From the IMG/VR virus record IMGVR_UViG_3300028840_004841, positions 1 through 37,617 of that record: DNA of 37,617 bases. One strand, written 5' to 3'. Within the stretch, counting starts at the first letter, position 1. The number at the start of each line of letters is the position of its first letter. Positions 28,329 to 35,509 of this stretch are shown piece after piece. Made by a program: the position numbers and the translations under genes. The notes under the pieces were generated by a model that worked only from the letters and a program-made list of their open reading frames with translations, ran no database searches and had not been told where the DNA came from. This DNA comes from a virus.

Positions 28329-30077
28329 TCAAGCACTGGCTGCCACCTCTCCCTCAGCCGCTTTTTCTAATCCGTGCAAATCCGTCTGCCTGTGCGTTGC
28401 ACGCAGACAGGTGCAAATCCGTGGTTGCAGTTTCTTCTCTTCCCGCTCGATCTGTTCCTCCGCCACCATCTCACCCCACGCGCCGTTGAGCCGCTCGCTC
28501 TCTTCTTTCTCGAGCTTGCGCCCCAGCCGCTCCTGCAATTCCCTTTTCGCTTCCAGCCGCGACATGCTCGGGCCGGCGACTTTGGACTCTGGACCTTGGA
28601 CTTTGGACTCGAATTCGATCCCCGCTTTCGTCATGAACCGCATATTCTTGAGCAGGTCCTCGTTCGCAAACGCTTTCACCTCGCCCGGCAGCTCGATCTC
28701 ATCCAGCCGATCGATCCGCTGTTTCCATTCCGGTGCCGCCATCGCGGGCGCCGAGCCGGGCGCCCTCATCCGGACCGCAAAACTCGGATACCCGTATTTG
28801 TCTTTGATGACGCGGGCCGGATAAAACATCTGGCCGTCCTTCGTCACGATCTTCACGCGGTTTTCGTCGAACGGACAATACATGACGGTCACGCGCTGTC
28901 CCTTCAGGGCCTGCACCGCCGGGTCGGAATAATTCTCGGTGTCGCCGAGGAACGAATACGGCACACCCTTGAATCGCACGCCGAGTTGCGAGCTGACCGT
29001 CGCCTCGTATTCGCGATAGGCGAGGCTGAGAAAATGCTCGAGGCTCGACGGCGGCAGCCGCAGGTGTTCACGCTCGACCCAGGATGAAAATGCAACCGAG
29101 CGCGGCATGCCGTATCGGCTGTGTTCGTTGATACCATTGAGTTCAATGAGGATCGGCTGTATCTTGCGGTTCAAATCTTCGACCGTGCTCGCGGGCTGAA
29201 AGCGCAGCAGCGATTCGATCGCGCGCTCGACATACCACATCAGCGTCTCCACGCTGCCCTTCGCCTGCGGCTGCCCGCGCTTGTGTGTGCGAAATTCGAC
29301 GCCCAAGTTCTCGAACAGGTTCTCGCAGAATGAGTTCTTGAGTCCGCTGCCTTTGTCGGCCAGGAGAATCTCCGGCATGCCCTTCAGGGGATACTTCGAC
29401 TCGTCCGCCTTCGGCATCCAGCCGCGCCACAACACGGGCAGCACGTTCTCCATCGCCTCCGCGCCCGTGAAATACTCCACCCAAAATGCGTTCGTAATCA
29501 CCTCGGTGTAGATGGCGCGCAGAATCGGCGGGCCTTTGCCGCGCTTGTTCTTCGTCCAGTAGATGGTGGGGTCCTGCGTGCCCACCGTCTCATCCGGCTT
29601 CAAATAATATTGCGCGCAGACCGACACGTCGAACTCGCCGAACTGATTCACGTAATCCGGCCGGCGCGGAATGTGCGGAGGCTCCGTCTGCGGAGGCCTC
29701 CGGGGATAATGCTCGCGCAGGAAACGGTTCACCATGTCCACGGTCAGCTCGCCCTCTTCCCAAAAACCCGACTGCACGCCGACGCGGATGGCGCGCTCGG
29801 TCGTGAGCGTCGGCGAGTACTTTCGTGTCGCGGTCGCATGGATGAGCTTCGCCGCGACCTCCAGTTTCTCGGCGGGCGGCGGCTTCGGCGGCGGCCCCCC
29901 GCAACCGTTCCGGCCCGAGTCGTATCCGCCGGCGCGCGCCCAGCGATACACCGTCGTTCGCCCCGCCTTGTACCGCGCCATGTATTCCTCGATGATCGCC
30001 CGCTTCCCCAGGCGCGACGCCGCCTTCAGCGTCTTCGCCAACTCCTCACACGTCCTCGAATCCATATCCACGTCCAC
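28329..30077 (-). CDS. Mu A-type DDE transposase
   Basis: A 582-aa transposase of the Mu A/retroviral integrase type, which joins phage ends to target DNA for integration and replication. N terminus: helix-turn-helix (GKRAIIEEYMARYKAGRTTV). The catalytic core has D150 (FGEFDVSVCAQYYL), D241 (EILLADKGSGLKNSF) and E277 (QPQAKGSVETLMW). A following beta-barrel part includes RFKGVPYSFLG and RVTVMYCPFDENRV. The C-terminal region, where MuA contacts MuB, carries two repeat-derived stretches: ESKVQGPESKVAGPS and PRICTCLRATHRQTDLHG. GTG 30077 is taken as start; ATG 30065 is equally possible. Confidence 0.92.
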   Translation of the reverse strand: MDVDMDSRTCEELAKTLKAASRLGKRAIIEEYMARYKAGRTTVYRWARAGGYDSGRNGCGGPPPKPPPAEKLEVAAKLIHATATRKYSPTLTTERAIRVGVQSGFWEEGELTVDMVNRFLREHYPRRPPQTEPPHIPRRPDYVNQFGEFDVSVCAQYYLKPDETVGTQDPTIYWTKNKRGKGPPILRAIYTEVITNAFWVEYFTGAEAMENVLPVLWRGWMPKADESKYPLKGMPEILLADKGSGLKNSFCENLFENLGVEFRTHKRGQPQAKGSVETLMWYVERAIESLLRFQPASTVEDLNRKIQPILIELNGINEHSRYGMPRSVAFSSWVEREHLRLPPSSLEHFLSLAYREYEATVSSQLGVRFKGVPYSFLGDTENYSDPAVQALKGQRVTVMYCPFDENRVKIVTKDGQMFYPARVIKDKYGYPSFAVRMRAPGSAPAMAAPEWKQRIDRLDEIELPGEVKAFANEDLLKNMRFMTKAGIEFESKVQGPESKVAGPSMSRLEAKRELQERLGRKLEKEESERLNGAWGEMVAEEQIEREEKKLQPRICTCLRATHRQTDLHGLEKAAEGEVAASA

Positions 30078-30080
30078 TCT

Positions 30081-30797
30081 CTACCGCGCCAGGCCTAGTG
30101 TCGAGGGATGTGCAATCCCCGTGCGAATCTGAATCCATTTTCCCTCGTGATATCCGGCGTACAAGCCGTCATCGTCCATATTTAGGTTCTGCTCTTTCGA
30201 CCTTCGAATGTTGAGATTCTCCAGATATTTCTCTATCGCTTGGCCCTTCCGCAGAACCAAGGCCCTGCAGTGTGGTGAAGCATATTGGGCTCTCCGCCTG
30301 TCAGATTTAAGGTGGCGTCTCAATGTCTCATCGACAGCCGTGACGGCGCCCATAAGAAAACTTTGCCGGTAAACGCCCGGCCGCTTCTTGCGCTTCCAAC
30401 GCTGATCCGCCTTCAGCTCTTCTCGATGTATGAGCCAGCAGTCCCAGATCGCGCGATAGAGATATGTGAAGGTATAGAGGGCCACTTCAGCGTCTGTCTC
30501 CGTTCCACAAAAACTGAGCTCGCCTGAGCTATGAAGCGCCACACAATCGAAGGGCTTTTCCACGACTGCTCCCAGATAGATCAACCAGACGGGAAGGTGC
30601 TTATAGCCTGTGCCCATACGGGCTCTGATAATAAGAGGATCCTCCGCTGTCAGCGTCTCTACCTCTGCCAGCGTGAGATTGTGTCTGTCAAGGAGTTCGC
30701 GCGCCTTCACAACGGCTGCTGCCGCCTCATTTTCATTCGGCGATTCGCTGAGTGCCAAAAGTTTTTTGATCTTGTCGATGATTTTTGCTTTTTTCAT
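30081..30797 (-). CDS. DUF2786-family protein
   Basis: A 238-aa protein whose first 50 residues are the DUF2786 signature: IDKIKKLLALSESPNENEAA, then KARELLDRHNLTLAEVE. The rest is an alpha/beta body with CVALHSSGELSFCGTETDAE, seen in many phage members, where the family is common but uncharacterised. A basic segment (RWKRKKRPGVYRQS) lies in the middle. The gene is less G+C-rich than its neighbours, a hint of separate origin. It lies just before the transposase and overlaps the upstream gene by four bases. Function unknown; a DNA-related role in early infection is inferred from location. Confidence 0.85.
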   Translation of the reverse strand: MKKAKIIDKIKKLLALSESPNENEAAAAVVKARELLDRHNLTLAEVETLTAEDPLIIRARMGTGYKHLPVWLIYLGAVVEKPFDCVALHSSGELSFCGTETDAEVALYTFTYLYRAIWDCWLIHREELKADQRWKRKKRPGVYRQSFLMGAVTAVDETLRRHLKSDRRRAQYASPHCRALVLRKGQAIEKYLENLNIRRSKEQNLNMDDDGLYAGYHEGKWIQIRTGIAHPSTLGLAR

Positions 30798-31687
30798 CCG
30801 TGTCTCTCCGTGCCCGTCCGTATCTTCGCCTGGTCCTCCTCAGAAAAAACAAAACTCTTCCCCGCGCTCCGCTCCTCCAGCCAATTCAGCATCATCCCCC
30901 GGTCCGGACCCGAATAGCTGTCGTACTTCGGGAACCGCTCCGAGAGGTAGACCTCCGCCTGCAGCAGCCGCTGCACCATCCAGCGGATGCCCTGGTAAAT
31001 ATCCATCTGAGATTTCTGGCTGATATCCGACGAGAGGCTCAGCAGCCACATGATCCCCCGATCGAAATCCCATTGCCACTCGCCGAGTTTCTTCTCGAGC
31101 GCCCGCTCATCAATCGTGCCAAGCTTCAGTGCATCGACCTCGGCCTGCAGCGCCTCGCCCTTCTCCTCCGCAGCCGCCAACTTCTCCTCGAGCTTCTCAA
31201 TCTTCGACAACATCTTCTTCACATCCGCCGGCGACCGACGCGCGACGACGCTCGGCGAGAACTTCCCAGACTCGATCTGCTCGGCCAGGGCCTCCTGTTC
31301 TTCAGTCAGCGCGCCGCCGAGCTCGTATGCATGAGAAGGATTCCGGCTCAAAGCCTTCAGGTCCGCATCCGGGATATTCATGACCGCGTCAATAGCTTTG
31401 TATGCCGTGCTTCGTGGGATGCTTCTCTTCTCGAGCTCCGACTTGAATTCCCCCTGGGGCGTTCGCGCACGAAGAACAATCAGACGACGGCCCATCTCCC
31501 ACAAACGCACGCCGGCATCCCGCTTGAAAACCGAGACCTCCGACCACAAAACATCGACATCACTCGAGAGTCCCTTCGCATACAAATGGAGAAGCTTCGT
31601 CTCAAGCTTTTTCCTGCCTTCGAGCTCCTCCTTTTTTTCGATCACCCTCCGATTGTGTTCCTCCGCATCGGCCTTTATTTTCTTCAT
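30794..31687 (-). CDS. DUF3102-like coiled-coil protein
   Basis: A 297-aa early protein. Residues about 60-125 resemble DUF3102, a family of phage and plasmid proteins: RLWEMGRRLIVLRARTPQGE, FKSELEKRSIPRSTAYKAID, AVMNIPDADL. Next is an unusually clear coiled coil (about 160-200, KMLSKIEKLEEKLAAAEEKG). The C terminus carries WQWDFDRGIMWLLSLSSDIS, an amphipathic segment. The N terminus is also charged and helical. The start has a GGGGGAAACG box. Its role is unknown; DNA-binding regulators of this family affect replication or partition. Confidence 0.65.
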   Translation of the reverse strand: MKKIKADAEEHNRRVIEKKEELEGRKKLETKLLHLYAKGLSSDVDVLWSEVSVFKRDAGVRLWEMGRRLIVLRARTPQGEFKSELEKRSIPRSTAYKAIDAVMNIPDADLKALSRNPSHAYELGGALTEEQEALAEQIESGKFSPSVVARRSPADVKKMLSKIEKLEEKLAAAEEKGEALQAEVDALKLGTIDERALEKKLGEWQWDFDRGIMWLLSLSSDISQKSQMDIYQGIRWMVQRLLQAEVYLSERFPKYDSYSGPDRGMMLNWLEERSAGKSFVFSEEDQAKIRTGTERHG

Positions 31688-31705
31688 CGTTTCCCCCTGT
31701 CTTCG

Positions 31706-31955
31706 TGTCCACGCGTGGACATCTGGAAAATTGAGGCTAATGATATCAACGACTTATGACTCACGTGTCCCAAACCGTGGGACACGTGGGACACCGAAAC
31801 AAGCTGTGAAAATCTGCGAAATCTGTGGTTGCTTTTTTCTTCTTTTTCCCTGAGACTTTGCTTTTTCAATCTGTGTCCATCCGTGTTAATCTGTGGTTCC
31901 AAAGCTTCTTCTTTTCTTTGTGTCTTCGTGCCTTTGTGGTTATCAACATCTGATA
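31706..31955. repeat. Repeat-rich gap of about 275 bp with palindromes
   Basis: No gene. It contains a perfect 16-bp palindrome TGTCCACGCGTGGACA (31706-31721), an inverted pair CGTGTCCCA/TGGGACACG (31764-31786), then AATCTGCGAAATCTGTGG, CCATCCGTGTTAATCTGTGG (31878-31897) and CTTTGTGTCTTCGTGCC units. A reading frame exists through it, but it only translates the repeats. The palindromes may act on the early transcript. Confidence 0.7.
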
Positions 31956-31963
31956 ACACGTTC

Positions 31964-32302
31964 TCATTCCAGGCTCCCCAGGTCAGCCATCTGTTTGCAC
32001 TCATTGATCTCGTGCTGGAGATCATCCTGCTTCTCCTCGAGCCGTGAGATCCTACGCCCCAGGTACACCTGCCACAGCATCGCCGCCTTCTTCCCCAGGC
32101 CCCATCGCGTCACGCCGCCGGGCGTCGCAACCTTCTGCAGCCACCCGACGCTCACCAGCGTCTCAGCCGCGTTCTTCACGGAGGCTTCCGAGAGGAACTC
32201 CCGGCACATAAACACCAGGGCCGGCGTCGCCATCGGCTCGCCCGCCTCGGCGACGACCTCCAGCAACCGAATCCCATTCGCCAGACTATCAATCCTCGCC
32301 AT
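31964..32302 (-). CDS. Winged-helix/IclR-type DNA-binding protein
   Basis: A 112-aa protein from ATG 32302 (MARIDSLANGIRLLEVVAEA). Residues 5-70 have the layout of an IclR/MarR-like winged helix: NGIRLLEVVAEAGEPMATPA, then FLSEASVKNAAETLVSVGWL, and a wing GGVTRWGLGKKAAML. The C-terminal 35 residues are a coiled coil (RRISRLEEKQDDLQHEINEC), probably for dimerisation. Its start lies inside the end of the MazG-like gene, which shows coupling. It is a candidate early regulator; targets unknown. Confidence 0.75.
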   Translation of the reverse strand: MARIDSLANGIRLLEVVAEAGEPMATPALVFMCREFLSEASVKNAAETLVSVGWLQKVATPGGVTRWGLGKKAAMLWQVYLGRRISRLEEKQDDLQHEINECKQMADLGSLE

Positions 32303-32549
32303 CCGTCTCTCCCGCCAAATAAACCAGAAATCGGATCCCCATCGCCGCCGTCTGTGCGGCCTCCAGGCGCATGCTATCAACGTTCTTGCTGCGTTGGTAT
32401 TTGTAGTTGAGAGCTGCCTGCAAAAGCTCGCCCGCTTCTTCCCCGACGATTGCGGCGCCATGGACCACATCATCGGGCCATCCAGGATGCTTTATTTCTG
32501 CCGTGGCCAACTCGCTGAATATCAGCGTAAGAGCCTCTTGCTTGGTCAT
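32289..32549 (-). CDS. MazG-like NTP pyrophosphohydrolase-type protein
   Basis: An 86-aa protein: MTKQEALTLIFSELATAEIK, HPGWPDDVVHGAAIVGEEAG with the EExGE metal-binding motif, then LLQAALNYKYQRSKNVDSMR and LEAAQTAAMGIRFLVYL. This is the helical all-alpha NTP-PPase pattern, including the second helix with Glu for magnesium. Such enzymes hydrolyse nucleoside triphosphates or alarmones and are common in phages. GGAGGCGCG precedes the start. The upstream gap (32550-32653) holds CCGTCTGTGTCAGTCCGT-like and inverted GGGCC-type repeats. Confidence 0.8.
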   Translation of the reverse strand: MTKQEALTLIFSELATAEIKHPGWPDDVVHGAAIVGEEAGELLQAALNYKYQRSKNVDSMRLEAAQTAAMGIRFLVYLAGETDGED

Positions 32550-32653
32550 CGCGCCTCCGTGTCCGTCTGTGTCAGTCCGTAATAGTCCGAGCCGCCGCCG
32601 GTGGTCGGCGGGCCGGACGCCTGGCTTACGCCCGGCTCGCCGTTCCCATCCGG

Positions 32654-33100
32654 CTACTGGCTGCGGTCGTCCCCGGCTGGCTCCGGGGCAGTAACGATTC
32701 CATAACCCGCATCGCGCAGCGCGCCCGTCAATGCGCCGTTGATGAAGATTTCTTTGCCGGGTTTGGAGCCTGGGGCGAAGATATACGCGAGCAGGCGCCC
32801 GTATTTGTCGCGTTTGGCTTTGTCGAAATGGAGCCGCAGCTCCTCATCGAGGCACCTGGCCATGACGTATGCTTTGGCTTCGCGGTAGCCGGGCTCTCCG
32901 CGCTCGGGTGCGTTGACTCCGATTAGGCGGATCTTTTCGACTTTGCCATCGATCTCGCACTTGATCGTGTCGCCGTCGATGACGTAGTGGCACATGGCCC
33001 GGACCGGTGGCGGATACTCTTGGTCTTCATCAACCGCGACGCCATAGATTGGTGAGAAAGCGAGGAATGAAATGGTGAGGATCAATATACCGAATGTCAT
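32654..33100 (-). CDS. Exported staphylococcal-nuclease-like (SNase) protein
   Basis: About 148 aa from ATG 33100 (MTFGILILTISFLAFSPIYG), a signal peptide or anchor. Then the thermonuclease fold: VIDGDTIKCEIDGKVEKIRL with the Asp metal ligand, the catalytic Arg58 and Glu66 in IRLIGVNAPERGEPG, and Arg102 in KRDKYGRLLAYIF. All key catalytic residues are present. It should degrade DNA or RNA outside the cytoplasm. Its AGAGGAGGT box lies about 17 bases from ATG 33100, too far, so a nearer unusual start (such as ATC) or TTG 33139 cannot be ruled out. An exported nuclease in an early phage operon could attack incoming DNA of rivals. Confidence 0.85.
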   Translation of the reverse strand: MTFGILILTISFLAFSPIYGVAVDEDQEYPPPVRAMCHYVIDGDTIKCEIDGKVEKIRLIGVNAPERGEPGYREAKAYVMARCLDEELRLHFDKAKRDKYGRLLAYIFAPGSKPGKEIFINGALTGALRDAGYGIVTAPEPAGDDRSQ

Positions 33101-33189
33101 GCGTGTGATGATGGGGTACCTCCTCTGTTTGGGATTCAACGTCCGAGGCCCCCGCGCTGGCGGGCTACATTATATCATAGAGCGCAGGA

Positions 33190-33663
33190 CTATTCAAACA
33201 GCACTCCGACAACCTTATATAGATAGTCGAGGTCTTCATCTTTGGCGATGATGGGAGGTTTTGGGTCGGACGTGTTGACAGACTCGAGGATCCACTCCTT
33301 CCTTTCTTTATTATAGTAGACGCGCTTGAAGAGCGGCCCTTTCCCTTTGAAACCAACAGCGGCCAAGTCGGCATCATTGAGCGAACGCTCCCGGCTACAG
33401 AGCACGCATTGCCCTGCACGAGCAAGCGGGAGCATCGAATCTCCATGGACGAAGAGGCAGATTGTGTTCCTGTCTAGCTCGGCATGTTCGTAGTCTAATT
33501 GTCCCCACTGCGCCGGAAAACGAACAGCGTCATCGAACACGTTGACCATCCTGCAGAAATGCGAATAGCCGACCCCAACATCGTCGGCTATCTCCTCCCT
33601 GCTCTTGCGCCTGCATCCGCGCACACATGCTTCTAATACTTCCTCCAATGTCCCCCGCCTCAT
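33190..33663 (-). CDS. S24-family (CI/LexA-like) transcription regulator
   Basis: A 157-aa protein from ATG 33663, with AAGGAGATTGTTG upstream. Residues about 18-42 are a short helix-turn-helix (KSREEIADDVGVGYSHFCRM). The C-terminal domain is a signal-peptidase-type fold: FVHGDSMLPLARAGQCVLCS with Ser76, ending around FKRVYYNKERKEWILESVN with Lys113. The Ser-Lys pair is intact, so self-cleavage in response to RecA is possible. Unlike Mu c, it is encoded on the same strand as the early genes, second in the operon. Perhaps it is a delayed repressor or anti-repressor. Confidence 0.85.
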   Translation of the reverse strand: MRRGTLEEVLEACVRGCRRKSREEIADDVGVGYSHFCRMVNVFDDAVRFPAQWGQLDYEHAELDRNTICLFVHGDSMLPLARAGQCVLCSRERSLNDADLAAVGFKGKGPLFKRVYYNKERKEWILESVNTSDPKPPIIAKDEDLDYLYKVVGVLFE

Positions 33664-33784
33664 CAACAATCTCCTTTCCCCAATGCCTAACGCCGAACCC
33701 GCACGTCCGGCCCTCCCGTTAGAATTCCCCGCCACATTAGTAATTGACCCCTTCGCGCCTTTCATGGTAAAATTACCTCAGGTT

Positions 33785-33807
33785 GTAGGGCGCATCATGA
33801 TGCGCCC
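33785..33807. repeat. Diverged GTAGGGCGC palindromic repeat
   Basis: GTAGGGCGCATCATGATGCGCCC is almost perfectly self-complementary around TCATGA. It is a relative of the units at 21242 and 26552. It lies between the S24 regulator and the Ner-like gene, within the early transcript, and could form a hairpin there. Confidence 0.65.
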
Positions 33808-33828
33808 AAAACACGGGGAGCTGCCCCC

Positions 33829-34056
33829 TCAGGCAGCCTGGCTAGAGGAACCCCGAGGGAACAGCTCCACAACATCCGCCCCGAGACGGGCGGCCAGAAA
33901 CTTTTCCATGCGCCTGGAACGACGGACACCCATAATCAGCATGCTCATGAACGGCTGCGAGCACCGGCCAAACTTCTTCCGCGCCTCGGCCGCCAACTCC
34001 GACACCGTCAACTCCTGCTCGATCATCAAAATCCTAATCCGCTTCGTGTCCGCCAT
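33829..34056 (-). CDS. Small Ner-like DNA-binding regulator
   Basis: A 75-aa protein beginning MADTKRIRILMIEQELTVSE, then LAAEARKKFGRCSQPFMSML and MGVRRSRRMEKFLAARLGAD, a helix-turn-helix in which 'TVSELAAEA...sqpfmSmli.G.rrSrrm' corresponds to the XRE fold. It is the first gene of the early operon, divergent from the XRE repressor-like gene, exactly the place of ner in Mu. It probably turns down the early promoter after the first transcription. The ribosome-binding site is GGAG, close to the start. Confidence 0.75.
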   Translation of the reverse strand: MADTKRIRILMIEQELTVSELAAEARKKFGRCSQPFMSMLIMGVRRSRRMEKFLAARLGADVVELFPRGSSSQAA

Positions 34057-34113
34057 TGCTCCAACACGCTCTCTTTTTAACGCCCTCAGTTATCGTTATA
34101 ACGTCCAAATAAG

Positions 34114-34142
34114 ATTATACACGCAAGTCCGTAAGTTGTCAA
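34114..34142 (-). promoter_or_regulatory. Early promoter, consensus sigma70 type, leftward
   Basis: On the minus strand TTGACA (34142-34137) is followed, after exactly 17 bases, by TATAAT (34119-34114). Both hexamers are perfect. Transcription would begin near 34107 and run into the Ner-like gene at 34056. The leader holds a perfect palindrome CGTTATAACG (34094-34103). Confidence 0.85.
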
Positions 34143-34168
34143 GTAAAATATTACGGGAATCCGTATAT
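34128..34168. promoter_or_regulatory. Candidate repressor operators around the early promoter
   Basis: TCCGTAA (34128-34134) and TTACGGGA (34151-34158) face each other and flank the -35 hexamer. A third site, TCCGTAT (34160-34166), touches the start of the divergent XRE gene. The common core TCCGTA suggests operator half-sites for the XRE or Ner-like protein. Binding would occlude the early promoter and could autoregulate the plus-strand gene. Confidence 0.6.
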
Positions 34169-34493
34169 GCAGAATCGAGAGGCTTTTAAGACAGCCCTGG
34201 GGCAGCGGTTACGCCGAATTCGCGGGGAGCGGACTCAACAAGAGTTCGCACAGCTTTTGGGAACTCTTCCGGTCCGGCTTTCGGAATATGAGAGGGGCGT
34301 GACGGAGCCACGCGCCGAATTTCTGAAGCGCTTCGCCCAAATCACCGGTTGCCGGTCCGATTGGCTTCTCACAGGAGACGGGGACCCGTATGAAAAAGTA
34401 GATTTGGTGGTTGAACAAAATGAGCGATATGGAGCTATCCAAATTCCGCTCGTCTCCAATATATCTGCAGATCCATTCGGAAGTACAGCCTGA
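34167..34493 (+). CDS. XRE-family repressor, candidate lysogeny repressor
   Basis: A 108-aa protein. Residues 7-65 are a clear HTH_3/XRE domain: LGQRLRRIRGERTQQEFAQL, LGTLPVRLSEYERGVTEPRA, then FLKRFAQITGCRSDWLLTGD. The 'DWLLTGDGDPY' ending is typical of phage repressors with a following C-terminal domain. It then ends soon after IPLVSNISADPF at a TGA, while the same frame stays open afterwards (see the 34506 gene). It diverges from the early operon across shared operators, the position of the Mu c repressor, but its orientation is toward the phage end. Start overlaps the operator region; no clear ribosome-binding site, so the message may be leaderless. Confidence 0.8.
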   Translation: MQNREAFKTALGQRLRRIRGERTQQEFAQLLGTLPVRLSEYERGVTEPRAEFLKRFAQITGCRSDWLLTGDGDPYEKVDLVVEQNERYGAIQIPLVSNISADPFGSTA

Positions 34494-34505
34494 CTGATTC
34501 CGCTG

Positions 34506-34796
34506 ATGAAGGCGACGGGAGACTTTCTGCCGCTCGAACATCTGGCTGCGCGGACCGGGCACGTCCTGGTGAAGTTGAAGAAGCTCCGCGTGCCGGCGGG
34601 CGCGGGGACGGACACGCAGAACGATCTGCATGAGTCGTTCCTGGAGGCTCAGAAAAGGCTCAGCGATTTTTTCCGGGTTCCGACGCCGGAGAACAAGGAC
34701 AAGGTGTTGTCGGCGCTGGATGTCCACCTGGGCGAGACGCTCGCGGCCCGGGCGAAGGCGGAGACGTGGGAACAGCCGGAATTGGATTTGGAATGA
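34506..34796 (+). CDS. Possible C-terminal half of the repressor, or separate protein
   Basis: A 96-aa frame (MKATGDFLPLEHLAARTGHV, LVKLKKLRVPAGAGTDTQND), acidic and helical toward the C terminus, ending WEQPELDLE. It is in the same frame as the XRE gene and separated only by TGA and four codons (CTG ATT CCG CTG). The ATG has no good ribosome-binding site. It is therefore either translated after stop read-through, or reinitiated from the XRE stop, or the remains of a longer repressor split by a nonsense mutation. No family recognised. Confidence 0.55.
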   Translation: MKATGDFLPLEHLAARTGHVLVKLKKLRVPAGAGTDTQNDLHESFLEAQKRLSDFFRVPTPENKDKVLSALDVHLGETLAARAKAETWEQPELDLE

Positions 34797-34830
34797 GCCG
34801 CGAGTCGCGGCGGACGGGGCGAGAAGAAAT

Positions 34831-34878
34831 GGGGTCAGGGCTTCACAAATACGAGACAATTTCTGAACCCCTGACCCC
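34831..34878. repeat. REP-like palindrome GGGGTCAGG...CCTGACCCC, copy 3
   Basis: Outer arms GGGGTCAGGGCTTCA and TGAACCCCTGACCCC around a short AT-rich loop. Same architecture as 21745-21793 and 24249-24296. It lies in the gap before the 100-aa gene; its right arm leads directly into GAGGGAGAG, used as that gene's ribosome-binding site. Confidence 0.75.
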
Positions 34879-34893
34879 CGAGGGAGAGACGTG

Positions 34894-35193
34894 ATGATCA
34901 AGTTTGGCAGGAAGCCGATGGTGATGGTGGGTCGGACGCCGGTGGCGAATAGCGAGGCGCAACGGGTGCGGCTCGAGATGGATCGGGAGGACGTGCAGGC
35001 ACTGCTGACGGTATCGTGGCGGGCGGCGAACAAGCTGTCCGCACCGATGATGGGTGATCGGGATGAGGAGCGGGCGCATCGCGAGCTGCTCCGCCAGGGC
35101 CACGCCAAATACTACGGATACTGGAGCACCCAACGCTACGACGACCTCCTGAAAAGCTACTTCTGCGAGGAGGAGACTGCGGCCAAGGAATAG
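34894..35193 (+). CDS. Hypothetical helical protein
   Basis: A 99-aa protein starting MIKFGRKPMVMVGRTPVANS at ATG 34894, which follows GGGAGAG; GTG 34891 is an alternative. The middle is EMDREDVQALLTVSWRAANK and the C terminus carries YYGYWSTQRYDDLLKSYFCE. It is basic at the start, acidic at the end, with no membrane part. I do not recognise the family. It is followed after eight bases by the zinc-ribbon membrane protein, so the two probably form a unit. Confidence 0.6.
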   Translation: MIKFGRKPMVMVGRTPVANSEAQRVRLEMDREDVQALLTVSWRAANKLSAPMMGDRDEERAHRELLRQGHAKYYGYWSTQRYDDLLKSYFCEEETAAKE

Positions 35194-35201
35194 GAGAGGA
35201 C

Positions 35202-35432
35202 ATGTCAGCCCCGATCTGCCAGCAATGCAACGCGCCCATGGTCCGCAAGCGCCGGGCGCGCCATTCACAAATTTTTGCCCTTTTCCTCATCCTGGTCGGA
35301 CTCGCCGTCTGCTGCACCGGCATCGGGGCCGTCATCGGGATTCCCGCGATCCTCATCGGCATCTACATGGGCTCCATCGCCGACAAGCTCTGGCTCTGCC
35401 CCCATTGCCGCATCATCATCCCCCGCGCGTGA
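35202..35432 (+). CDS. Zinc-ribbon protein with two membrane helices
   Basis: A 76-aa protein. N terminus MSAPICQQCNAPMVRKRRAR has CxxC; after two hydrophobic helices (about 26-42, FALFLILVGLAVCCTGI, and 45-57, VIGIPAILIGIYM) comes CPHC near the C terminus. Together the CxxC pairs would form one zinc ribbon bringing both ends to the cytoplasmic side of the membrane. Such proteins with a ribbon and a hairpin are often seen in bacteria as envelope sensors or exclusion proteins. The ribosome-binding site is AGGAGAGGAC. It ends the second lysogenic unit. Confidence 0.7.
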   Translation: MSAPICQQCNAPMVRKRRARHSQIFALFLILVGLAVCCTGIGAVIGIPAILIGIYMGSIADKLWLCPHCRIIIPRA

Positions 35433-35509
35433 GCGCCTTATATATAATGTAATGGGGATCCTCCCCATGGGGGGGGAAAAAATAATTTTGCGAAAACCCC
35501 GAAAAAGCC

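Noticed and set aside
31684-32025. A 113-aa minus-strand frame over the repeat-rich gap
   Set aside because: It consists of translated dispersed repeats (NTDGH, HVSHGLGHVSH types) and overlaps the winged-helix gene in another frame.
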